Position numbers and translations under genes: made by a program. This document shows, piece after piece, positions 33,848-42,095 of a DNA stretch of 64,000 bases. Source of the DNA: JAMBLL01 sp964460075 (GTDB lineage: Bacteria; Actinomycetota; Acidimicrobiia; Spongiisociales; UBA5794); contig CAYWPC010000002.1 of the NCBI GenBank assembly GCA_964460075.1, forward strand, positions 88,229 to 152,228, given 5' to 3'. The stretch's first letter is position 1. The number at the start of each line of letters is the position of its first letter. A model generated the notes under the pieces. That model ran no database searches. It worked only from the letters and a program-made list of their open reading frames with translations, and was not told the origin of the DNA.

Positions 33848-35736
33848 GTGGCCCAGGCAACTTCAGCGAAGACCCACCAGATGTATCTGGCGTTACCCTC
33901 GAAACGTTCATCGGCCGAGCCTTTCGGGCCGGGATAAGCATTCCCCTGTTGGTCGTTGCTGTGCTATTTGCTGTCGGGGCGCCATGGATCTACTACAACA
34001 TCGAGACTGGCAGGGTTACCCAGCAGGCCCAGAGTACGTCCGAACTCGTCGAAGCCCGTCTGTCGAGCCTGATCTCCAGCCTGGAAGCAGTCGCCACCCT
34101 CGAAGGCTATTCCTCCGAGCCAAGCGCTGATGCCACGGCGCGACGTCTCGAGACCGCAATGGCGTACTCGCCAAGCTATGTCGAGTTCGGATTCGTAAAC
34201 GCCAGTGGCCGCGTCGTGGCAACCGTCCCCGCGTTTGTAAATTCGAAATCGAGGGTGGAAGGGGCCGTAGGCACAGCATTCGACTGGATCAAGGAAAACT
34301 CGGCGGTCTATCGAGGAAGCCCCCACTCGGTGCAAAGACTCGGTGACGCCGTCGTCCTCGTGGCAGTTCGAGTGACTACACCTCACAACGAGTTCGCGGG
34401 AATGGTGTGGGGAAGGTTCAACTTGTCTCCGATCAAGGACGTGATTGCTGATATCAACAAGGGCCGCCACGAGAACGTATACATCCTCGACAGCGACGGC
34501 TTCGTCATTGTCCATCCAGACGAATGGCGAGTGACGGCGAAGCAGCAGGTCTCTTCACCGAGAGACGGACTTACCAAGGGCATCGACGGGTTCGCCCTCA
34601 TGGGTGTCGGCGAACTAAAACTGTCAGACGAAACGCTCACGATCGTTTTTGAACACGATCTATCCGGGTTCGCAGCCTTCCTCGCTCTGGCCCTGGTCCC
34701 GTTGCTCGTTGTCATCGCCATGCTTCGCATCTCCCGTACGGCACAGCGACGGTTGACCACAAACCTCAGACAAGGTCTGACACGGCCAGCACAGATTCTC
34801 GAAGCATCAGTGCGCGGCTATGACGCAGGCGACACCGAGATTCCAGAGCCAACGTCCGAGATCTTGGAACTTCGGTCTCTCGCCGACGCATTCGGAGGCG
34901 CCATTCGTCGCGTCGAGCGGTCACGAGAGGCTCTCGCAGCCTCGAACCGGGATCTGGAACGATTCGCATCCATTGCCGCCCACGATCTCAAGGAGCCGCT
35001 GCGCAAGGTGCAGATGTTTGGTGATCGCCTCGCGATGGCGCTCGGTGACGACCTCAGGCCGGAAGTCGATCTACCTCTTGGCCGCATGGTCGACGGCGCC
35101 AACAGAATGAGCCTACTTATCGACGACATACTCAAGTACTCACAGATCAGCTCCAGGATGCGGGTCTTCGAGCCGACCATCCTCTCAGATGTCGTGGCTC
35201 GGGTTGTGAACGGATTTGAGCCATCCCTCATCGAGACCAGTGGAAGGGTGGACGTTGGATACCTCCCGACGATCGATGCGGACTCGGCACAGATGCGTCA
35301 ACTATTTCAGAACCTCATCAGCAACTCCCTCAAGTACGCTCGTCCCGACGTAGCACCGATCGTCTCGATTGACTCCACGATCGAGAACATCCATGGCAGG
35401 CCAATGTGCCGGATAGTGGTTACGGACAACGGAATCGGCTTTGACCAAGACCGCGCAGAGGAGATTTTCGAGGTGTTCACACGTCTCGTCGGACGCTCAG
35501 AGTTTTCGGGCACTGGCATTGGGCTGGCGATCTGTCGACGTATCGTTGAACGGCACGGAGGGACGATACGAGCACGCGGATTCCCCGGTGAGGGGTCTGA
35601 ATTCGAGGTGGTGCTTGCAATACATCAGGTGAGCCAGAACACAGAATCGGTATCGAGGAGTGCAGACGCAGATGCAGTGCCTCCGACCGATGTTCTGAAG
35701 GCCTCCGCTGAATCCAAGAGTGAGCGTTACGCCTAA
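33844..35736 (+). CDS. Membrane sensor histidine kinase with Cache-like extracellular domain
   Basis: The 630-aa protein has TM1 (about 31-50) and an extracellular Cache-like sensor (YVEFGFVNASGRVVATVP, FAGMVWGRFNLSPIKDVI, YILDSDGFVIVHPDEW). TM2 (FLALALVPLLVVIAML), a linker, the H-box FASIAAHDLKEPLRKV (His380) and the HATPase domain follow, with N box QNLISNSLKYA, G1 DNGIGFD, F box EEIFEVFTRL and G2 GTGIGLAI. The kinase core resembles phytochrome-type HisKA proteins. No response regulator is adjacent. The GTG start overlaps the lipoprotein stop. Confidence 0.9.
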   Translation: MSGPGNFSEDPPDVSGVTLETFIGRAFRAGISIPLLVVAVLFAVGAPWIYYNIETGRVTQQAQSTSELVEARLSSLISSLEAVATLEGYSSEPSADATARRLETAMAYSPSYVEFGFVNASGRVVATVPAFVNSKSRVEGAVGTAFDWIKENSAVYRGSPHSVQRLGDAVVLVAVRVTTPHNEFAGMVWGRFNLSPIKDVIADINKGRHENVYILDSDGFVIVHPDEWRVTAKQQVSSPRDGLTKGIDGFALMGVGELKLSDETLTIVFEHDLSGFAAFLALALVPLLVVIAMLRISRTAQRRLTTNLRQGLTRPAQILEASVRGYDAGDTEIPEPTSEILELRSLADAFGGAIRRVERSREALAASNRDLERFASIAAHDLKEPLRKVQMFGDRLAMALGDDLRPEVDLPLGRMVDGANRMSLLIDDILKYSQISSRMRVFEPTILSDVVARVVNGFEPSLIETSGRVDVGYLPTIDADSAQMRQLFQNLISNSLKYARPDVAPIVSIDSTIENIHGRPMCRIVVTDNGIGFDQDRAEEIFEVFTRLVGRSEFSGTGIGLAICRRIVERHGGTIRARGFPGEGSEFEVVLAIHQVSQNTESVSRSADADAVPPTDVLKASAESKSERYA

Positions 35737-35899
35737 TTCGTCGGCGTCCCTGCAAAGCTCCAGTCCTAACACGACCCCGAGGCCACGCCGAATCACGTGT
35801 GCGATGGAAAAGTCGCTGACGGTTCGGGCCATGAGCATCTTCCAAGTGTGCAACTAGTATTCCCAATCGATTCGTAGACACAGACTCGGGAGGGACAGC

Positions 35900-36484
35900 G
35901 TGGCCGACTGGAGGTACGTGGGAGAGATCACGCTGCTGCAGATGCAGCTCTACCCCATGACAGGCAAGGGAGGGTATGACCTGCGCGCACTCGTCGAGGC
36001 AGACCGACTGCGACTGACCCCCGACGGAGCCTTTGGACTCTCGCAGCACGCATGGATCGTCGATAGGCATCATCGCCACCATCCAGACGCCAGGCGCTGG
36101 GACACATCCAAAACACTCTCCTTCGGCTTCACTGCACACTACGACCACATGTGGAGCCTGTTCCGCAAGACACCGCTCGGACAGGCCGGCGAGAACGTGA
36201 TCGTCAAGACGGACGAGATGCTGACAATCGATGACTTAGCAGGCGGGTTGATGATCGAGACGCGGGACGGCACAATCGAGTTGACCTCTCCTGAGGTTGC
36301 GGAGCCCTGCGTGGAGTTCACTCGATTCCTGACCGGACGTGAGAATGCCGACGCTAGGGATCTGAAACCCTGGCGCGAGAGGCTCCGTAACGGCGTTCGT
36401 GGCTACGTTGTGGGCATCGACGGTGCTGATCCCTTCGAGATCGCTCCAGGAGACCGGCTCTCGGTTCGCCCGCTAGAAGATTGA
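35900..36484 (+). CDS. MOSC-like domain protein
   Basis: The 194-aa protein shows a MOSC-like C-terminal pattern (GQAGENVIV, EPCVEFTRFLTGRENADARDLKPWRERLRNGVRGYVVGIDG, FEIAPGDRLSV). MOSC domains bind or transfer activated sulfur or molybdopterin groups through a conserved cysteine; the C in EPCVEFTRF is the candidate. The start is GTG with GGGAGGGA 5-6 nt upstream. No link to the preceding kinase is evident beyond shared direction, and the assignment is moderately sure. Confidence 0.7.
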   Translation: MADWRYVGEITLLQMQLYPMTGKGGYDLRALVEADRLRLTPDGAFGLSQHAWIVDRHHRHHPDARRWDTSKTLSFGFTAHYDHMWSLFRKTPLGQAGENVIVKTDEMLTIDDLAGGLMIETRDGTIELTSPEVAEPCVEFTRFLTGRENADARDLKPWRERLRNGVRGYVVGIDGADPFEIAPGDRLSVRPLED

Positions 36485-36602
36485 TCGGTCCAAGACCGGC
36501 GCTCCACAGCCGTACGGACATCTCACCAACGATGCGGATAGGCCATCCGGCGCGAGCGGATCGCGACCCACCGACGACCGTGCACTCGCGTCTGGCTGGA
36601 AA

Positions 36603-37148
36603 TCAGCCGCTCACGTTCGACGCAATCGTGAGCTCTCCTCCGTCGATGTTCCCCAACACCGTGACGTACCCCTCAGACCAGCGCGTGTCGCCCTCTTGAC
36701 GAAGGTCACCACCGGGCAGCGCATCCGGGTTGGTGATGACGACGCTCACACCAGCACATTGCGGTGGGTAGGACTCTGCGAGCAGTTCGCACAGGCGCGA
36801 CTGGCCTCGGACCGATACGAAAAAGCCGCGGACAGCAACGACCTGTGTTCCTTCGTAGGAGATCGCCTCGGAGATGCCAATTCCACCGTCCACGACGAGG
36901 GCACTCGATACAGGCGCGTCGCCTCCACCAACCCCAGGGCCACGAGGAAGATCGCTATCGACTACCGCCCCGTCATCCGTAGTCGCCGCGTCGTCACAAT
37001 TGGGGACATCTTGCGCGCACACGGCAACCGCTGAAAGTGCAACGTCGACATCTCCATCGTCTCTTCCTTGGCTCACCACCCATCCAAGCGCCACTGCACC
37101 CACAACTACGGCGATGGCGACCACCGCAAGAGCTCCTCTCGATCGCAT
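36603..37148 (-). CDS. Membrane-anchored secreted protein of unknown function
   Basis: The 181-aa protein has one N-terminal hydrophobic helix (ALAVVAIAVVVGAVALGWVV) without a lipobox, an acidic low-complexity stretch, then a small domain (SYEGTQVVAVRGFFVSVRGQSRLCELLAESYPPQCAGVSVVI...EGYVTVLGNIDGGELTI) that looks like an OB-type beta barrel with two cysteines. No family is recognised. The ATG with GAAGGG 7 nt upstream was chosen; two earlier in-frame ATGs lack support. Confidence 0.7.
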   Translation of the reverse strand: MRSRGALAVVAIAVVVGAVALGWVVSQGRDDGDVDVALSAVAVCAQDVPNCDDAATTDDGAVVDSDLPRGPGVGGGDAPVSSALVVDGGIGISEAISYEGTQVVAVRGFFVSVRGQSRLCELLAESYPPQCAGVSVVITNPDALPGGDLRQEGDTRWSEGYVTVLGNIDGGELTIASNVSG

Positions 37149-37414
37149 CACTGCACCCTTCATCCACAAAGCACAACCTCTGGTCCCACATGAGACGATC
37201 ATGACCACCCATCAGGTTCCCGCACATTTCCAATGCGTACGACCGAGGCGCAATCGCTTCTCACGGAGTCATTGCCAGCGCCAATCGGGCCCGGTAGTTG
37301 GGCCACCCGACGCCGAGGGCAAGCACTTGGAGCGGATACAACCTACCCGCGCGTCAATCGCGCCCAATCAACCCACCTAAGGTGACGGGATTGCTGCTAG
37401 GGAAGGAGCGCGCA

Positions 37415-37747
37415 ATGCCACAATTCATGATGGTCTACAAGGGTGAGGCCACCAACATGTCGGCTATGACCGAGCAAGAGGTGGCTGACGTGATGGCGGA
37501 GTGGGGGGCGTGGATCGAAAGGACCGGACCGGCGCTCCGAGACATCGGCAAGCCATTCGGCTCTGGAACGTCGATCATCGACGACGGTTCGCCCGGTTCG
37601 GCAGTCTCGCTCAACGGCTACTCGATCGTCGAAGCAGACGACATGACGGCAGCACATGCACTAGCCGACGGGCACCCATTTCTCAGTGAGGGCAAGGGAG
37701 ACTACGCCATCGACGTGTACGAGCTCATGCCACTACCAGTCTTCTGA
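37415..37747 (+). CDS. YCII/DGPF-domain protein
   Basis: The 110-aa protein has the family pattern MPQFMMVYKGE...AEWGAWIERTGPALRDIGKPFGSGTSI, then GYSIVEADDMTAAHALADGHPFL...AIDVYELMPLPVF. These small dimeric ferredoxin-like proteins are related to YciI and have no firmly known function. The ATG follows a strong GGAAGGAG; the longer frame upstream is not supported. Confidence 0.88.
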   Translation: MPQFMMVYKGEATNMSAMTEQEVADVMAEWGAWIERTGPALRDIGKPFGSGTSIIDDGSPGSAVSLNGYSIVEADDMTAAHALADGHPFLSEGKGDYAIDVYELMPLPVF

Positions 37748-37830
37748 ACTCATCGCGACCACCGACGTCGGGAGCGCTTCGAGGAGCTTGGCATGGCTAG
37801 AGGTGCGGTGACACAGAGACCTGCGCCAGC

Positions 37831-38529
37831 GTGCGATGCGGTAACGCAGTAGGTTGCAAGAGCAGCAACCAGGCACGGTTCACCTTGCAGTTCCAAGACC
37901 GAAACCACGCAGGTGAGGTCCTCGGAGACCTCATGAGCACAGAGCTCGACAGCCTCACGGCAGGAATCGTATTGGGCTTGCCGAGAGGTGGGGTCCCGGT
38001 CGCCGCCAAAGTGGCAGAGCACCTTGGGCTCCCACTGGACGTTTTTCTCGTCAGGAAACTCGGTGTCCCTGGGCATGAGGAGCTCGCTATGGGAGCACTC
38101 GCAACCGGTGGTGTGAGCGTCCTCAACGACGACGTCATACGCCGACTCGGCGTGGACGACACAGCCATCCGTGTGGCCACCGATCGTGAGCTCCGCGAGC
38201 TGCGACGACGCGAACGGCTCTATCGGTTTTCGCGACCACCACTCGATCTGGTGGGACGTGACGTGATTCTCATCGACGATGGGCTCGCGACCGGAGCGTC
38301 CCTCGCGGCGGCGATCAAGGCAGTAGGGATGAGCAGTCCTTCGAGCGTGACGGTGGGTGTCCCCGTCGCACCCATGTCAACCGCCTCCAAGATACGATTG
38401 ATCGTCGATCGGTTCGTCGTCGTCCATATGCCTGCACCGTTCTTCGCCGTCGGATCGGCGTACAGGGATTTCACCCAGACACGAGACGAAGAAGTCTGCA
38501 GGTTGCTCGACGAATCGACGATTCGCTGA
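37831..38529 (+). CDS. Phosphoribosyltransferase-family protein
   Basis: The 232-aa frame contains a PRTase type I domain: LTAGIVLGLPRGGVPVAAKVAEHLGLPLDVFLVRKLGVPGHEELAMGA near the start and the PRPP loop VILIDDGLATGASLAAAI. Such proteins are often found with dienelactone-hydrolase-like partners; their substrate is unknown. The GTG used here lacks a ribosome-binding site. Domain similarity starts near FQDRNHAGEVL, so a TTG 18 codons later is an alternative start. Confidence 0.82.
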   Translation: MRCGNAVGCKSSNQARFTLQFQDRNHAGEVLGDLMSTELDSLTAGIVLGLPRGGVPVAAKVAEHLGLPLDVFLVRKLGVPGHEELAMGALATGGVSVLNDDVIRRLGVDDTAIRVATDRELRELRRRERLYRFSRPPLDLVGRDVILIDDGLATGASLAAAIKAVGMSSPSSVTVGVPVAPMSTASKIRLIVDRFVVVHMPAPFFAVGSAYRDFTQTRDEEVCRLLDESTIR

Positions 38530-38565
38530 AGCAACCGTCACACTCCGAGCACGGCCGAGCTGTGC

Positions 38566-39528
38566 CTAGCCGTCTGTGAGCCGACTCCAACGAGGGAAAA
38601 CGGCACTCGCGATGAGTTCCGCCATGATCACCCGGCCCTGCTGCTTTGGATGAAAGCCGTCTGCGGCGAACAGATCGTCCCGGCCCTCCGTTGCGGCGAA
38701 CCAATCAATCAGCACGGCGTTATCGAACCGCTCAACACCTGCAGCCAACGTCGCGTTGGTCGCCGCCTCCCATCTGCGCGTCGGCACGTGGGCATTCACG
38801 AAGGCGACGAGACGATCACTCCCCGCAGCCTGCATCACCTGGTTGAACTGCTCATCTTCGGCAGGGCCGTTCGTACCAAGAGCGATGACGATCACCTGTG
38901 GGGGGACGGCACGCGCAACAAGTTCAGCCACAGCACTTGGAGCATCCCTGAACTGGCGCGACACAGCTGCATCGATAACGGCTTCGCTACCCATCCGCTT
39001 CTCGATCTCCTTAGCGGATCCCAGAATCACCGAGTCGCCGATCACAGCGATCCAACCATCCTTTGGTGCAAATTCATACGAAACCCTGTGTGTTGCAGAG
39101 TTTCCAGCATCGTCAGCAAGAGAAACCACTACGGTGTTCGGCCCCAGATCGTTCACAACTCGATAGGAGAACCTCCCGTTGCTATCCACGACGACCGCTG
39201 ATCCATTGACTGTCACGACCGCACCCGGCTCGGTCGAACCGACGAAGTCGATGATGTACCTGTCGATGACCTGTCCATGCGCTGGAACCGAACGTAGATC
39301 TGGCGGCTCCGCATCGCGAGGCACGGTCAGCGTCGTGGTCGGCGCCGACGTAGTGGTAGCAGGGAGTGACGTCACCGAACCTTGAGTGACTGTCGAAGAT
39401 GTCGACTCCGTTGAGCTTGTGGGGCGGTCATCAGCAGACACCGCGCTACACGCGGCAGCTACAACCGCGAGAGCGAGACCAAGTCCGAGGACGATCTTCA
39501 TCCGAGGTAGTTTGGTATCGACTGCCAC
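38566..39528 (-). CDS. SGNH-hydrolase lipoprotein with Ig-like domain
   Basis: The 320-aa protein has a signal peptide with lipobox VVAAACSA, a Ser/Thr-rich linker and a bacterial Ig-like domain (DRYIIDFVGSTEPGAVVTVNGSAVVVDSNGRFSYRV). The SGNH-fold domain follows, with block I VIGDSVILGSA, ALGTNGP and block V DGFHPKQQG. The C-terminal part resembles the SGNH domain attached to acyltransferases, so an O-acetyl or acyl ester role at the cell surface is possible. Start is GTG; an ATG nine codons later is an equal alternative. Confidence 0.82.
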   Translation of the reverse strand: MAVDTKLPRMKIVLGLGLALAVVAAACSAVSADDRPTSSTESTSSTVTQGSVTSLPATTTSAPTTTLTVPRDAEPPDLRSVPAHGQVIDRYIIDFVGSTEPGAVVTVNGSAVVVDSNGRFSYRVVNDLGPNTVVVSLADDAGNSATHRVSYEFAPKDGWIAVIGDSVILGSAKEIEKRMGSEAVIDAAVSRQFRDAPSAVAELVARAVPPQVIVIALGTNGPAEDEQFNQVMQAAGSDRLVAFVNAHVPTRRWEAATNATLAAGVERFDNAVLIDWFAATEGRDDLFAADGFHPKQQGRVIMAELIASAVFPRWSRLTDG

Positions 39529-39640
39529 CTACCGCCTACACGCGTCGTGTAGCCTGGATGCAAGCGAGGGACGGTTACTCCAGCAATGTCACGGATCCAC
39601 TCATGACGGATCGGCTCACCACACAGCGGCTGGCAACACG

Positions 39641-39742
39641 ATGACCACCGACACGAGGCTTCCTTTCTGGGTGAAGTCGACCGCAGTCGCGCTCACAGCG
39701 TTGGTCGTCATTGCGGTCATCGGTGGCATGCTCATCTACTGA
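39641..39742 (+). CDS. Small single-helix membrane peptide, hypothetical
   Basis: A 33-codon frame encodes a polar N-terminus (MTTDTRLPFWVKS) followed by one strongly hydrophobic helix (TAVALTALVVIAVIGGMLIY). It stands alone between a divergent lipoprotein gene and a convergent acyl-CoA dehydrogenase gene. Small one-helix proteins are common and hard to prove; the ribosome-binding site is weak. Confidence 0.4.
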   Translation: MTTDTRLPFWVKSTAVALTALVVIAVIGGMLIY

Positions 39743-39799
39743 GCACACCCGTTCTGTCGGCGCCGCGGTGCTAGAGCAACACCACAGTCGGTCGATCTC

Positions 39800-40945
39800 T
39801 CACAATCCTAGGCCGCGACCGATGATCTCCTTCATGATCTCGGTCGTACCGCCATAGATCGTTTGCACCCTGGCATCGAGGTAGGCCTGAGCGATGGGGT
39901 ACTCCATCATGTAGCCGTACCCGCCGTGTATTTGAACACCGATATCGACGATGCGCCGAAGCATCTCCGTGGTCCACCACTTCGCTTCGGCCGCCTGCTC
40001 GATCGTGAGCTCGCCATCGACGTGTTCCTGAAGCAACCGATCGACGAACACACGGGCGATATCGATCTCCGTCTTTGCTTCCGCCAGCTTGAATCGGTTG
40101 TGCTGGAACCGTCCGATCGGGCGACCGAACGCCGTACGATCCTTCGCATACTCGATCGTCAACGCCAAGGCTGCCTCGGCACCTGCCACGGCACCGATCG
40201 CAATAGAGAGCCTCTCCTGAGGTAGGTTGGCCATGAGCTGGAAGAACCCCATTCCCTCCTCACCGAGACGGTTCGCGACCGGCACCTCAACATCAGTAAA
40301 GAACAGCTCGGCGGTGTCTTGTGCATGAAGCCCCATCTTGTCGAGGTTGCGGCCACGCTCGAAGCCACCCATGCCGTCCTCAACCACGAGGAGCGTCAAT
40401 CCCCCATGGGGGTCAGCCGACGTACGAGCAACCACGATGATGAGGTCGGCGTTGATGCCACTCGTGATAAACGTCTTGGAGCCGTTCAGAATGTAGTGGT
40501 CCCCCTCGAGCCGGGCAGAAGTACCGATGCCGGAGAGGTCGGAGCCCGTTGCAGGCTCGGTCATCGCAATCGCCGTCATCAGGCTCCCATCCGCCATCCC
40601 AGGGAACCATCGCTGCTGCTGCTGGGAAGTGCAGTAGGAGAGAAAATACGGAGTACAGATATCGTTGTGAAGCGTGAGGCACATCCCCGATGCCCCCGCT
40701 GCAGACGCAGAGAACACCTCTCCGATCACCGCGTTGTAGCGAAAATCGTCCACGCCACCTCCGCCGAAATCCGACGGGACCGCCATGCCAAGCAGACCCG
40801 CCTTTCCTGCCTTGTGGAACATCTCCTTATCGACAATTCCTGCGGTGCTCCAATCGGCGTGATGAGGAAGGACTTCGGTGTCAACGAATTGCTGCACCGA
40901 TTCCCTAAACAGGTTGTGCTCAGTATCGAATATCGGGCGCTTCAT
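39800..40945 (-). CDS. Acyl-CoA dehydrogenase
   Basis: The 381-aa FAD enzyme catalyses alpha,beta-dehydrogenation of acyl-CoA. Family blocks include VPSDFGGGG, AIAMTEPATGSDLSGIGTSARLEGDHYILNGSKTFITSG, RLSIAIGAVAGAEAALALTIEYAKDRTAFGRPI and the C-terminal QIHGGYGYMMEYPIAQAYLDARVQTIYGGTTEIMKEII, with the catalytic glutamate expected in GGTTE. The length is typical. The ATG with AGGAG 8 nt upstream was chosen over a TTG one codon earlier. No electron-transfer flavoprotein genes are nearby. Confidence 0.93.
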   Translation of the reverse strand: MKRPIFDTEHNLFRESVQQFVDTEVLPHHADWSTAGIVDKEMFHKAGKAGLLGMAVPSDFGGGGVDDFRYNAVIGEVFSASAAGASGMCLTLHNDICTPYFLSYCTSQQQQRWFPGMADGSLMTAIAMTEPATGSDLSGIGTSARLEGDHYILNGSKTFITSGINADLIIVVARTSADPHGGLTLLVVEDGMGGFERGRNLDKMGLHAQDTAELFFTDVEVPVANRLGEEGMGFFQLMANLPQERLSIAIGAVAGAEAALALTIEYAKDRTAFGRPIGRFQHNRFKLAEAKTEIDIARVFVDRLLQEHVDGELTIEQAAEAKWWTTEMLRRIVDIGVQIHGGYGYMMEYPIAQAYLDARVQTIYGGTTEIMKEIIGRGLGL

Positions 40946-41074
40946 CAACGGTGCTCCTGATCTCGGGACTATCGGAACGGTACAGGCGCGTCGAAACTTG
41001 CGTTCGAACGCTCACGGGCAACCTGCTCGACTCCAGAGAAGCTCGTCCCGACGCGGAACGCGTCGAGACGCGCG

Positions 41075-41647
41075 TCAGGAGGAACCGAGCTTCTGTAGGT
41101 CGTCGACGCTGAGACACCCCATAACGAGGCTGAGCATTTTGTCCGCGATCGCCGGGTCATCCTCGAACGAATCGTTAGTGAGGCCACCACGCGCCATCGA
41201 CTCAATGAAGTTGTCGTCGAGGCCGTCAGCGATACAGGTGACGCCCTCGTCGCTGATTCCGCTGTCCTTGAACTCCTGCACGAATACGGATCGGAAGTCG
41301 ATGCACTTCGTCATCACGCTCACCATCGCGTCAATATCGCCGTCGCTGAGCTCGACATCTGAAGGGCTGGTGCCAGCTTCGACCGCATCCAGATCGAGTC
41401 CGAGTTCAGCAAGTCGACTGGTACCGATCTCAGCGACGATGCTGTTTCCGAAGCATGTAGCCGCCTCGCTGCCGAACGCACCGCTGGGATCGGTGTCGTC
41501 TTGGATGGTCCGCGCGATCGCGTCGGCTAGCTTCTGATCCGTTGCGTCCAACGAGACACTGCCTCCCCCAGAGTCGGCACTGCTACATGCAGCAGCTACG
41601 AGCGCCATCACAATCGCGAGTAAAAAGAGTCGTCTTCCCACGTTCAT
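41075..41647 (-). CDS. Lipoprotein of unknown function with conserved cysteines
   Basis: The 190-aa protein has a signal peptide with lipobox LVAAACSS followed by a mostly acidic helical domain. Four cysteines after the lipid anchor (ATCFG, TKCID, VTCIA, MGCLS) probably make two disulfides. The repeated I-x-x-x-C-type spacing suggests an internal duplication. No family is recognised. Confidence 0.75.
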   Translation of the reverse strand: MNVGRRLFLLAIVMALVAAACSSADSGGGSVSLDATDQKLADAIARTIQDDTDPSGAFGSEAATCFGNSIVAEIGTSRLAELGLDLDAVEAGTSPSDVELSDGDIDAMVSVMTKCIDFRSVFVQEFKDSGISDEGVTCIADGLDDNFIESMARGGLTNDSFEDDPAIADKMLSLVMGCLSVDDLQKLGSS

Positions 41648-41765
41648 CTCCCACCTTAGGATTTGGCGATCCTAGCCATCTACGCCACCGTTTTCGAGTC
41701 GAAGCCATACCGGCGCAGCCGCAGCTCGGGTCGATCCGGCATCATCGAAGGCCTCCCAACGCTTC

Positions 41766-41784
41766 GATACCCCCCGGGGGTATC
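41766..41784. promoter_or_regulatory. CsoR/CstR-type operator in front of the repressor gene
   Basis: GATACCCCCCGGGGGTATC is a 9-bp inverted repeat around one base, 8 bp before the repressor start codon. CsoR-family repressors bind ATACCC-type GC-rich palindromes. A matching site lies before the persulfide dioxygenase gene. Confidence 0.82.
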
Positions 41785-41792
41785 ATGGACAC

Positions 41793-42062
41793 ATGCACAT
41801 ACCCCAGGAAGACCGCGATAACCTGATCAAGCGGCTTCGCCGTGTTGAAGGCCAAATACGTGGGCTGCAACACATGATCGAGGAAGGTCGCGACTGCAAC
41901 GAGACACTGACACAGTTCGCCGCTGCGAATCGAGCCCTGAGCCGTGCGGGCTTCAAGTTCCTGTCAACCACCATGGAACAGTGTCTACTGCATCCCGACG
42001 AAGCGGATGAGTCCGGATACACACACGAGATGCTCGAGAAGATGTTCCTCCGGCTCGGATAG
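41793..42062 (+). CDS. CsoR-family repressor, CstR-like (persulfide-sensing)
   Basis: The 89-aa all-helical DNA-binding protein belongs to the CsoR/RcnR/FrmR family (DNLIKRLRRVEGQIRGLQHMIEEGRDCNETLTQFAAANRAL). It keeps the two cysteines (C35, C64) but has Thr60 where copper-sensing CsoR has the ligand histidine, as in CstR, which senses persulfide by crosslinking the cysteines. Convergent persulfide dioxygenase and nearby rhodanese genes support this reading. An operator palindrome lies at its promoter. Confidence 0.88.
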   Translation: MHIPQEDRDNLIKRLRRVEGQIRGLQHMIEEGRDCNETLTQFAAANRALSRAGFKFLSTTMEQCLLHPDEADESGYTHEMLEKMFLRLG

Positions 42063-42095
42063 GCCGCCGTCCACGAGCAGCACCGTCCGAGTCTC

